A stretch of 64,000 bases of DNA from Phalacrocorax aristotelis (Eukaryota > Chordata > Aves > Suliformes > Phalacrocoracidae). The stretch is taken from positions 26,736,797 through 26,800,796 of the forward strand of contig NC_134285.1 in assembly GCF_949628215.1 (NCBI RefSeq), given 5' to 3'. A program made the translations under genes and the position numbers. The notes beneath the pieces were generated by a model. That model worked only from the letters and a program-made list of their open reading frames with translations. It did not search any database and was not told where the DNA came from. Shown piece after piece: positions 52,001 to 61,491 of the stretch (its first letter is position 1; every line of letters begins with the position of its first letter).

Positions 52001-55000
52001 TGAATTTTTCCCGACAGCTTTCTGCAGTCAGATATTAATTTCTCCATTATGAAAGGAAAAGATGTAGAAGAAGCAACACTCTTCTTCATCAACTTTTCTC
52101 CTCCCACCACAATGTCCTGTTTCTACCATCCTATCTTATTTTGGTGGCAGTGAATAGCTGATAAGCTTCCATGGACAGTGTAACAGGTGGCAGCACCACC
52201 ATATACTTGTGTGTGTATATATATCTCCAGTCTAATCTGAACATAAAGCTCACCTTTTCCATGAAAAATTGACACTTTCTGATACATAAAAAGCAACCAG
52301 AACTTAAAAAATCCCACCACAATATATACCTCTCTTTTATACATATAAGGAGTAAGAAGGCAATGGGAAAAATCTTTTACATGTCTTACTACATCACCTA
52401 CTTAGCTCATAAGCCTGGGTGAGCATATCCCTTTCACAAACAATATCCACAGGCTGAACAGCTTTTGTGATGATCTCTTCTTCATCATCATCATGATAAT
52501 CTTCCATTTTCTTCCGGAATTCCTTTAGTAATTTAAGGCAACGGACCATGACATCAGTCCCTGTGAACACGAATGTTAGTAATGACTCCTGACAAAATGC
52601 AGGGCATGCGTGCATGTTTAAACCATTTTATTTCTTTCAGCAGCACAAAGAAGTAGTAGTGCAATAGGGAACACCAAAAAAAAAAAAAAATCAAAGCCAA
52701 CTGCTTATTTCTAGGAAAGGTTTGCAACAGATTTTCCCTATATATGAGTCCGTGAAAATACTGACTAGGTGAATTTTTGAGGTGCTCCCAACCTTCACGT
52801 CTGTGGCAACGTTAGGACTGCCCAATACAGTGATTTATGAGTGGAGTGGAAAATACTGCAGTAACAGGAGAAATTTCAATAGCACAAATAAATCAATTAA
52901 AGGAGTAAGTGCTGATCCTCAGTATGACATCTTCAGAACACATATCCGACTGTGAGATCTCTCACTGGGTATAAAACCCCTCCTATTTTTCTACAGACTC
53001 AAAGCATTTTTTACTTTGTATAAATGTAAGTCACGTAATGAAAGAGAACCACTCATTTGAAGATTCAATAAGCTATCTGGTCAGAAAACCGTTTATTAAC
53101 ACAGGATTGCCTTAGCAAGTGATCAAAGTGGACACCAGTTTGTAGGCCCTATCAGGTGCTACTGACAGTTCCCAGTATCAGAAAAAATCCCAGGGCCTAA
53201 AAGAACTTCCAGTTTATCACATGACCTAGCATCATCTTCTGTATTTGTATGCACACATGTTGGAGGAAGCATACACCAAGCAGCGAGCATCCTGAAGAAA
53301 AGGATCAAATAGAAGAGTCCTACCTATCCAATAAGCTCTTACGGCATAACTAAAATGTACAGTTAGGTTGCACAGTTTTAACATCGCTATGAGAAGTGGT
53401 TGTTCACAGCCTTTGTCTGCCAATTCCACAACACATGCTACCAGTTATATTATGGAAGCTCTGTGTGCAACCACGTATGAGCAGCTAACCTTCTAGATTT
53501 CTTGTCCAAAGTCCTAACCTACTCTCTGCACCGAGGGAAGGGCTAGGTTTTTTAACATGTATGGTGTACCATAATTATATGCAAGGAAAACGGAGACACA
53601 AAATCTAAGATTGTTGGGTACAAGGATAGAACACACTGTTGCCCACCAGCCACAGGAATCCCATACATTATTCAATTCCACATCTTAACATGCTACTGTG
53701 CACTGGCTGTGCTGTAGCAACTCTCCACCTTCTTTACTCTTATGGGATCTCACAGAATATTTGGGAAAGATGACTTCAGGAGAGCTGTAGCGATCCTGCT
53801 CCCTGATATAAGGATGACCCACTATCATCAGTGTCATTCAGCTCCTGCTGAACAATTTAAGAGACCAGTGGTAAGCTAGAACTAGGTTACTGTACACTGC
53901 CAGCTTATAAAGTTACAGCGATTCAGCACTGCTGCAGAAGTAGCCAATTTGTCCTGCAGCAGTGGGTGAGAACATCTACAGCCATCTGTATTTCTCTGGT
54001 ACATCCCTGCTGTGAAAAATGCCAGGTGAAAGCTTTAGTTGAAGTAACTAAGGTTTCAGTTAATAAATGTTATCGTATGTATATATACAATCAGTTACTG
54101 AAGCCTAGCTGACATGAAGTTAATCCACAGTAACTTAATCATGTGACTGAGCTCCAGACCCGATGATTCCATTATTTTTCCTCAATCTGAATCCTTTCCC
54201 TGCCAGTAGCCTAAGATACTGCTTAGAATAGTAATTAAGTGCTGACATTTTGGTAGGGCTGCAGGCAGTTATCTCATCCTCTGTATTTCTACAGCCCTTT
54301 AATTTTCACTTGAAACAGTATTCGGAGGGAAAAAAAACCCAACCAATTACTTTTATGTTAGCTCCTGCTGCCCAATAATGTGCTTCCCATAGCAGATGCT
54401 CTGGCTTCATCCTTAGCGTGTCCCACATATTTCTATCTGCTTTCCTGTATAACATCAGAGATTAAACTATCTTGATCTGTAATGAAAATCAGCTATTATT
54501 AATTCATCCTAGTTCAATGCCTAGTGTTTTTGAAGGCATTTATGTGGATTTTCAGCTTTTACATCTGGTAAAATAGAATTATCATTCAAGTGAGAGATTC
54601 GTAAGGTGGCATTTTTCATGGCAAACTTTAGTAGTAAATGCAGCTGCCATTGTGCCTATCTGCGACAAAACATGAAACATCCACTGCCTCGTGCATTGCC
54701 ACCAAGTTTATAAATGGACTGGTATTTCCTTGTCTTCTAAGTAAATACATTAATTGGAAGTTAGATGTTTTTATTGCTGATTATAAGGTCTACCTTTTAG
54801 GAACATTATCTAGTCTTTTGGGTTTTATTTGCAAATGTGTTCAGCTCATTGGAACAGCTCTAAAACTTAATTCAGTGTGAGGAATTATTAAAAAAATATA
54901 AGCTGGTGCAATACTACTCAAAGGCAGTGTAAGAGAGAATCTAGGTGTTTGCCAAAGACAATGCTAAACGTTGTGACTAAAGGTATTGCTGTCATACCAG

Positions 55001-58000
55001 CCACTGTGTTGAGACACTTGCTCAACCCAGAAATACACTGACTATGTACAATATGTGTTTTGTAAGAGTTTGATAATTTTTCCCATATATTTTTTTGTAT
55101 CCTGATCCATTCTATAATATTTTTGAGGATCTCCACTGTCTTCTTGAAACTCTGACCTTAATTGAATTCTCCTGTGTAAAACTCCCTCTGATATTCTTAT
55201 GGTAAGGAGGTGGACCTGTATACTTCATGACAAATGAACTTCCTTAATCACTGCCTTATTTAGTCAGTGCAATATGGGAGCTTTCTCTCTGAACCATGCT
55301 ACATGCTGCACCTACTTTCAGCCACTGCTTCTCTTTGTTCATAACACGGTTTCCCTACAGAGAGATTTACTTTCCCCATGCTTAAAAGATTTGAAGGAAT
55401 TTTTTGTCTTATCAAAAGTCTTAATCCAGCTTCACATAACTGGCGTTCACTTTTGTCTTCTTGAAGTTCTCATGTTTTTACTGGCTCTTTCACTTCCTCC
55501 TTTATGATCACTCCTATTTACAAAGACTACATAATTTGCAATGTTTAGTTCATATCAGATTTTTTTCCCCCACAACCAGTTCACTATATCTCTGAAAAAC
55601 ACACTGCTCATCTTTAGAAATATTTTCTTCTTAACCCTGGCAAATTTGTCTCTTAGGGCTTTCTGTGATTATAGACTTGGTTTAGATTTCCTTAAGCAAC
55701 TGCATTAATTCCATTGGTGATACTATCCTTCCTTGTACTTTCTATTATTACTTCTTGTAGTTTCTGCCCCACACAAGTTTTATCTGCATCTTTTTCTGAG
55801 AGCAGCTGCTTACTTTTGTTCCCTTTCTTCATGCAGTTCTGCTCTTCTTTGTCTTTCCACCACATGTTTGGAAGTTACCAGCAGTTCTTGCAAACCTATT
55901 AACTTGGAATTCAAAGGTGGTTATACATGAAACTATCCCTCAGTACACTATGGCTTTTTTGAATAGTAGTTGTTGGCTATCCTGCTTACTTAGTGCTGTA
56001 GAAGCTTACCTTCATAATTCGATATGAAAATTTCCAGGTAAACTTTGCATTCTGGTGACATTCAGCAAAAGTCAATTTCAGCAAAAGCCTTAACTAAGAT
56101 GGTCTGTTTCTTTAGCTTCTTATTTCATAATGGTCTTTTTTGTTTTAAATAACTTTTAATATATTTTTGTCAGGTTTATGGACTTGTAATTCAACTTCAA
56201 CCTGAAAGGTCAGCAGACTGCTCTTTCGCCCTACTCTCTGTATTGGCTTAAGCAGTCTTACTGGTAGTCACAACCCACTGAAACAGCTTACACTGACATA
56301 CAACAAACTTGCCTGCATCCATTTCTTCAAGACCTGGAACAAATGCTTACTTCAAGTGGGCTGCAGTGTTCTAGCTTTATCAATGCATTTCTCCACATAA
56401 CTGCATAGACAAGATTTTCACTATGCACCTTTTAAGGTTTGAAGCTTACAGATAGAATAGCATCAATGTAATTACATAAAAAGAAAGCAAAAATATGGTT
56501 CTAGTTACCTTTCTTTGTCTTGTAGGGTCCTCCATTGGGGTGTATATCTTGTAATGGAATGGATATTACTTTGGCTAGGCCAGCATTCATCATATATTGA
56601 TAGAGACGTTTGAAAGTTCTCTCACAAAGACCCTAATGCAAAGAGAAATGGCAAATTATAGCCAAAAGTCTCACCTCTAGGTGATTAGTATCAAAGACAT
56701 TGATACTGCCTGTTCTTAAAACACAGTATTTTGGGGTAGGATATCAAAGAAGGACCTTAAAAGCCTGCTAGTACAGACACCAGGCAGAGCATGACATGCT
56801 TCTGGATTGTGTTCTATCCCTCCAACTCTACCATCCACACAAGCAGCAGCAACCAGCAGCAGCATCCTTCAAGTAAGAATTGCGTTATGATATCCATTAA
56901 CAAAACTTTTCTGAAACTGTGGATCGAATAGGACTCCTTCCTTATCACAAAGAGCAACAGTAACTTGACCTAGTAGGTCAAAATCCTTCTTCTGATACCC
57001 CAAAATATTGTGCAACTTTAAAAAACAGGCAGCATGAATTACTGCCTTTGATACTGATCATCTAGATTCTACGTGAGTGAGAATTTGAAAGAGAGTAATG
57101 AATCTCACCAATTCTTCCCTCAAGTTTCCTAATGTTTCCATCTGGTTTGAACGAGCGCTTAGCATACTTGAGAGCTTCTCCATAAGAATATCATATTTGC
57201 TCCTCCTAACCAAGAAAATAAAATTATTTTACATGTAAGCATGCATATAATTTTATAAATATGAGTTCTACCTTTACAAAATGTCAGTCACTAGAGAAAG
57301 TATGCTGAAGTGTTCTCAGACTGTTTTAGGAGTTTTCTCTTCCGTCTGTGAATAGCATGTGAGAGAATTTGTCACTAAGAAGAGATCCCAACTGAGGGAA
57401 CAGTGGCTAAGCCCAGGCTGTTACTTTGTTGGCAATCCACAGAAGCACAAGTTCTAATCAAGACAGGAAAACAAACAAACAAACAAAATCTATTAGAAAC
57501 ATGCTTGAAGTGAGAGCACTCAAAATTAACAGAATGATTAGTGTTACAGTAAGAAGAGTTAGGCTTATGTAGGCAGGTGACAGGCACTAGAATACCCTAT
57601 TGTTTACAGCTCCAAGACAAGTAAGATTTAGCTGTCCACCATCTGGAAGAGGAGTTAATAAAGAAATTGAGAGGGGTCAATTCCAGGAAACTTCGATGGT
57701 TCTGCGGCAACAGAGCAATCTTTCATCATAAGAAAAGGTCACAGTCTACTCAGGAAATCTTTAAAACATCTGAGTGGCACATACCTATCAACATGAAAGC
57801 GTGTCAGAAGTAGGAGAATTGAGTGTTGCTGTGCTCCACTTGGTAGTCTTATGACATGGGACTGCAATGTTATGAGACCATTTCTATCCAATACTCTTCG
57901 GTGATAATGAATTTTTCCAGCATCCACTCTAAGGAAAAGATGGCAAGATATCTACAGACATTGGAACTTCCACAAATACATTCTAATTATCCAGTATCCC

Positions 58001-60497
58001 AAAACGCTTTACCTAAATGACCTATGGTCTTAGTGACAAATGTTCTGTTAATTTTCAAAGTGACAATCTCACAATCAGGAAGTGACAAAATTAAGGTAAC
58101 CTGTGAAATTTATTTTCAAAATTAATCCAATTAGAGAGGAATAACTCTGATTTTAACCTACAGTCTCTATGCACAACCACAGTGCCATAACATGGTTTGA
58201 TCAGACAGCTGAACTAATACTGTATCCCCATGGCCTCTTTCTCACTCCTGGCTACACTACAATCACTGCCTGCCTTGTAATAGCTGTGGTATTACTCTCA
58301 GTCCTTGGTGAGCTACCTCAGGCCACAGAACTGACAGAAAAGTATCCACAAAAGATTTCCACTCTGTCCCCATCATCTTAGTTACCTAAAAGCTTCCTAA
58401 GTGGCAAAACACAGTGCCAGTGTGGTTTGCAAGATACATAGGCTTAATCTCCTCAAAGCAGTCAATCCATAATAGCATGCTAATATTCTGCAGCACTGCA
58501 ATACAAACCCAGAAGTTCCCCAAGAGGCCATGTAATGCTCCTCCACTGACAAAATACATGGTCTAGTTTGGGAGCTGGTAACTCAGGCTCCCATTCAGGT
58601 CATATAGAGGAAGATGTCACACAGGGCAAATGCTGGGGACAAAAGGTGGACATCCAAGAATCAATTCAGAATTTGGGCAGAATGCTTACTCAGCAGTTTA
58701 GAAAAGGAAATAAAAATCGTCGTTCCATCCTGAATTTAAAGAAAAAGTGATTTAGAGAAAGCAAGAATTTCCACAAATTCGAAACGTGTGTATTTACCCA
58801 ACAATCTCTGGTTCCACGAGAAAATATCAGGAAGTATAATGAACTCAAGGAAGAGACCAGTAGATTTCTAGCAACACAGGTTCCAAGAACCAAGTGTTCC
58901 GGGTAGTAAGGATGAGATACTACCTATACAGATAGGGGTTTAAATCAATGCCCAGGAATTCATGAATGGACAGATTATAAATAACTAGTGGAAACTTACT
59001 AGCTTTGATTTAATTCACGTAGCAAGATATAAACTTACTTGAAAGCTCCACTGTGAAGATCTCTCTGAAGCTCTCCTTGCCACCTAGCACGACCTAAACG
59101 CTCCAATATACAGTAGGAGAAATCAGGCAGTTTTAAGTCAGGGTCCCCCTCCCAGCCTATTAAAGCTCTGTATCGCTGATCTTGGGAAGCAACAATGACT
59201 AACTTCTCTCCCCATCTAAGAAACAGAAGGGAAAGTAATAAACTATTATTAGTTCCATAAAAACAGAGAAATCAACCACTTTTCCCCACAAACAGTATTC
59301 TTGATATAGTCTGCACAAACTGAGCGAGTACTAAACTTTAAAACTTTTTTAACTTTAAAAGTTAAAAATCCTTTAATGCCAGATATACAGATTTCACTCA
59401 CTTTTCAACAGCTTCTGTATAAGTATAACAAGGCTGTAAATCCTTCCTCCTTATTTGATCAGTGATATCTACTCTCTCCTTAAAATACTGGCAGGAACCT
59501 TGTATACCATCTTTATTATCCAAAATCATGTGGACAGGATAAATATCATCTGAAGGAACAGGATCTCTTTTGGTTTCCAGTATTCCTGTTTCAAGATCTA
59601 TTTCTTCATATCTGAAATAAAAGCAGAGAGCCAACATTTAACCAAGGGGAATTTGTAACTGAAATATAAGCTTGTCACAAACAATGCTGATACCTCCATG
59701 AAATATCTTGGGGAAAATGAAACTCTTTTGAAACCTCAAAAGGGGAAAAAACACAAAGAGCAGAGTTGCGGTCCTCGAGTATGACCAAGCCTTATCAGCC
59801 TGCAGAGTGCAGGAGGCAGGAGGGCAATATATCATTTAATCTTCAAAAATTCAAGGATAGTGAAGCGGTGGGAATTAAAAAAACATACACAGAAAGGGAA
59901 ACAACAGGTACATACATCCTGATGAACTGGGACATAAAAGTTCTGCTTGCAGCTAAGTGGCAAACAGTCATGAGGATGGAAATCTAGCCAGGGCTCCTAC
60001 AGAGCGGGCCTCGAAACCGCATTCCGCCTTGTCTGCCGGCGGCCAGCCGTTCCTTCAGCAAAATCCGAACGGCTGCTGAGAAGGAGGGGCGGCGGGGGTG
60101 GGGGGTGGCGGGTGGGGGGGCGCAGCCAGCGGGGCGGCTGGGGAACCGGGCCCGGGCTTTCCCGGGCGAAGGAGCGCGTCCGGCGGGAAGAGGAAGGGAG
60201 GGGGAAGGGGAATGGAGCAAGGGAGGCTGCGAGCGGGGCCGGGCCGGGAGGGCCGTCCCGCCGGAGCCGCCCTCACCGATCGTGCAGGCGGAGCGGCGGG
60301 CGCGCCCGCGGCAGCAGGTAGAAGCTGATGTCGGGCTGGGCACTGAGCGCAGCCCAGAGGAGCTGCTGCGTGACGGGCTCCAGCGGCAGCGGAAAGGGCG
60401 GCGTGCGGGCACCCAGGCGGTACCACAGGGCGGCCGGTGTGATGCCGTCTAACCCCTCTAGGGCCACCTCGTCCATCAGCACCCACAGCGCCTCCAT
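19093..60497 (-). CDS. GTF3C1: GTF3C1 (TFIIIC220), general transcription factor 3C subunit 1; 37 coding exons, complete
   Basis: Largest TFIIIC subunit; it contacts the B box of tRNA-type promoters and helps recruit TFIIIB and Pol III. I could place 37 exons in one uninterrupted frame of 6450 nt (2149 residues; human about 2109). Exon coordinates are in the three sub-entries. Start: ATG at 60497, giving [18 protein letters not shown], which matches the family N-terminus. Landmarks by approximate residue: N-terminal winged-helix/B-block region 150-260, acidic linkers about 420-600, basic nuclear-localisation stretch 1174-1234, aspartate tract near 1610, variable acidic exon 1786-1998, conserved C-terminus ending [16 protein letters not shown]. 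Shares a divergent CpG promoter with KATNIP and is convergent with POLR3K. One intron uses a GC donor; all others are GT-AG. Confidence 0.97.
21907..23398 (-). other. GTF3C1 intron 34
   Basis: A 1.5 kb AT-rich intron between the large exon 34 and micro-exon 35. The acceptor side has a long T tract ending TTTTTTTTCCAG. No repeat or extra exon recognised. Confidence 0.6.
24852..26347 (-). other. GTF3C1 intron 32
   Basis: A 1.5 kb intron with a GTTAGT donor. I see no open frame of note and no recognisable repeat. Confidence 0.6.
26540..26582 (-). repeat. GTF3C1: Coding aspartate trinucleotide repeat in GTF3C1 exon 32
   Basis: The + strand reads as near-perfect CAT repeats (about 26560-26576). 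They encode eight consecutive aspartates within [16 protein letters not shown]. The human equivalent is a mixed Glu/Asp stretch, so length variation is likely tolerated. Confidence 0.85.
27030..27097. repeat. A/C-rich low-complexity tract
   Basis: Irregular AAACC/CAAAC-like units over about 68 bases, with almost no G or T on the + strand. Too irregular to be a telomere-type or single-unit microsatellite. Confidence 0.75.
27783..27798. repeat. T homopolymer, 16 bases
   Basis: Uninterrupted T run on the + strand within GTF3C1 intron 31, with no recognisable retroposon body beside it. Confidence 0.9.
35721..41770 (-). other. GTF3C1 introns 18-21 region
   Basis: Introns 35721-37505, 37642-39492, 39629-40816 and 40995-41770 flank exons 19-21. 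They are AT-rich. The only distinct element I see is a 26-base T run at 40315-40340. No additional coding exon supported. Confidence 0.55.
40315..40340. repeat. T homopolymer, 26 bases
   Basis: Longest homopolymer in the window (A run in GTF3C1 sense), preceded by TTCCTTTC. There is no AATAAA-type signal or target-site duplication to make it a clear retroposon tail. Prone to length error in sequencing. Confidence 0.9.
41868..43451 (-). other. GTF3C1 intron 17
   Basis: A 1.58 kb intron. No repeat, RNA gene or extra exon recognised. Confidence 0.55.
45382..45401 (-). other. GTF3C1: GC-AG intron donor in GTF3C1 after exon 13
   Basis: The exon ends AGCACAGCAAACAG and the intron begins GCAAGT. 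Apart from C at intron position 2 the site matches the donor consensus (CAG|GCAAGT). The next exon starts at 45162 after TAATACAG and restores the frame (…[15 protein letters not shown]). No usable GT donor nearby keeps the conserved peptide and the phase. Confidence 0.85.
47991..49759 (-). other. GTF3C1 intron 9 with 16-bp tandem duplication
   Basis: A 1.77 kb intron. Its only structured feature is a perfect direct duplication at 48249-48280. Confidence 0.6.
48249..48280. repeat. Perfect 16-bp tandem duplication
   Basis: ATTTCATAGGCAGACC occurs twice back to back with no mismatch, which points to a recent local duplication or replication slippage. Confidence 0.92.
50085..51624 (-). other. 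GTF3C1 intron 8
   Basis: A 1.54 kb intron with short chance open frames only. Nothing else recognised. Confidence 0.55.
52561..56508 (-). other. GTF3C1 intron 6, longest intron in the window
   Basis: A 3.95 kb intron (GTAACT donor, TTCACAG acceptor). Its right half, about 55140-55880, is strongly pyrimidine-rich on the + strand (for example 45 of 60 bases in 55441-55500). That may mark an old inserted element I cannot classify. No exon recognised. Confidence 0.6.
57468..57488. repeat. (AAAC)n microsatellite
   Basis: About five AAAC units within GTF3C1 intron 4. Confidence 0.9.
57929..59038 (-). other. GTF3C1 intron 3
   Basis: A 1.1 kb intron. No repeat or additional exon recognised. Confidence 0.55.
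59612..60276 (-). other. GTF3C1 intron 1, AT-rich to CpG-rich transition
   Basis: A 665-base intron whose promoter-proximal half (from about 60000) is GC- and CpG-rich, with G-runs such as GGGGGTGGGGGGTGG near 60090. The distal half is AT-rich. Confidence 0.65.
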
Positions 60498-60780
60498 GGC
60501 TCCGCCGCCGCTTCCGGGTGCGGGCCTGCGCGCCGGAAGTGAGGTCACCGCCGCGACGGTAACCAAGGAAACGCACAAACAGGGCCGGGCAGCGCGGCCC
60601 AGCTCAGCCGCTCGCCCCTTTCCGCGGTGCCCGCTGAGCCTTGGCGGGGGTTCCGCTCCTCCCTGGCCTCGGCTGTCCTCTGAGTCCGGCCGGTGCTGCA
60701 GGGGCACAGCGCGGGGGTGGGCCCGAGGCCCTTCTTTCTCCCCCGGAAGAGCCGCCAGCTGAGCCCCAGCACCGCGGTAC
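60000..60780. promoter_or_regulatory. CpG-rich divergent promoter region, GTF3C1 (-) / KATNIP (+)
   Basis: Dense CpG block spanning GTF3C1 exon 1 and the sequence upstream of KATNIP. ETS-type motifs flank the GTF3C1 start: CTTCCGGG at 60511-60518 and CCGGAAGT at 60533-60540, in opposite orientations. AGGTCACC lies just beyond, and no TATA box is seen. Head-to-head GTF3C1/KATNIP order is also known in human. Transcription start sites are not visible from sequence alone. Confidence 0.7.
60559..60572 (+). promoter_or_regulatory. Candidate RFX X-box (GTAACC-AA-GGAAAC)
   Basis: The imperfect inverted repeat GTAACCAAGGAAAC fits the X-box form GTNRCC-N(0-3)-RGYAAC at all but one position. X-boxes are bound by RFX factors in ciliary gene promoters. 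KATNIP on the right encodes a ciliary protein, so the site is plausibly functional for that direction. Motif seen directly; function inferred. Confidence 0.5.
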
Positions 60781-61476
60781 TGCAGCCAGGGTGTGGATAA
60801 GGGACGGTGTTTTGGCCGAGGCATTCTGCTGTTGGAAAAAGGCAAAATACGTGGTGGGTTTTCTTGGTTTTTGTTTGTATGTTTGTTTGTTTGTGCGTGC
60901 AGAGCTAAATTAAGTGTTTTAGTGGCAAGTTTAAACTTCTGAGTCTGTGAGAGGGCACCCTACCACCACTTGGCAGTAGCAACTCTAGGATACTTGGTGG
61001 GAATTGCTGGAAAAGTTCATATTTCCTGAAAGGCAAACAAGGTAAAACCTTTAAACACTTTAAAGTATACAGCCTCTGCAGTGAATAAGTTCTAGAATTA
61101 GCTGACCTTATGAGCAGTAGCAGTTCAAAAGAATCATCCTACAGCTGGGCTTTGGGCACAGCCCTTTTCAGCCTGTGCCCCAAAATTGACTTGCCTGTCA
61201 CTTCTTGCATTATAAAATCATTATAGCATATGCCTTCTATTTTTAGTATTTTTAAGCTCTTCAGTAGATTGTGAAAGGTCTGAAAACTAAGTAGAACAAG
61301 TAACATTTCCTCTGTTCTTCAGGAACTTTATTTGTTGCATTGACAGTTTTATGCTTTGTTAAAGGAGGAACTTTTTTCAATTTATAACTTTCTTGTCTAT
61401 GGAGGGTGCAAAACCAGTAGCACTCTATAATAAATCATTTCTATACTTCAGTGTGACAATTATATTATCATTTCAG
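60781..61476 (+). other. Presumed KATNIP 5' UTR / first intron
   Basis: The first non-coding exon must lie in or near the CpG block, but no single donor is convincing (candidates near 60558 and 61040). The pyrimidine-rich stretch ending TTTCAG at 61476 is a clear acceptor. Confidence 0.45.
60866..60894. repeat. (GTTT)n microsatellite
   Basis: Imperfect TTTG/GTTT run downstream of the CpG block, in the presumed first intron or 5' UTR of KATNIP. Confidence 0.85.
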
Positions 61477-61491
61477 CTTTATATTAAGGAC

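Larger units (their letters stand above)
46491..60497 (-). other. GTF3C1: GTF3C1 coding exons 1-12
   Basis: Transcript order, low-high coordinates: 60277-60497, 59402-59611, 59039-59215, 57785-57928, 57109-57205, 56509-56632, 52402-52560, 51625-51740, 49760-50084, 47779-47990, 46887-47026, 46491-46644. Exons 3-5 carry the B-block-type winged helix ([42 protein letters not shown]). Exon 7 has the acidic run [10 protein letters not shown] before a second winged-helix region ([19 protein letters not shown] in exon 8). Exons 9-10 encode a poorly conserved acidic/serine linker. Exon 12 resumes strong conservation ([33 protein letters not shown]). Borders were read from conserved peptides plus AG/GT signals. 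Confidence 0.93.

Noticed and set aside
60055-60845. Multiple long GC-rich frames around the GTF3C1 start, including a 144-codon + strand frame
   Set aside because: CpG-island frames without homology; the real coding exon here is GTF3C1 exon 1 on the minus strand. The + strand frames do not connect in phase to the recognised KATNIP exons.
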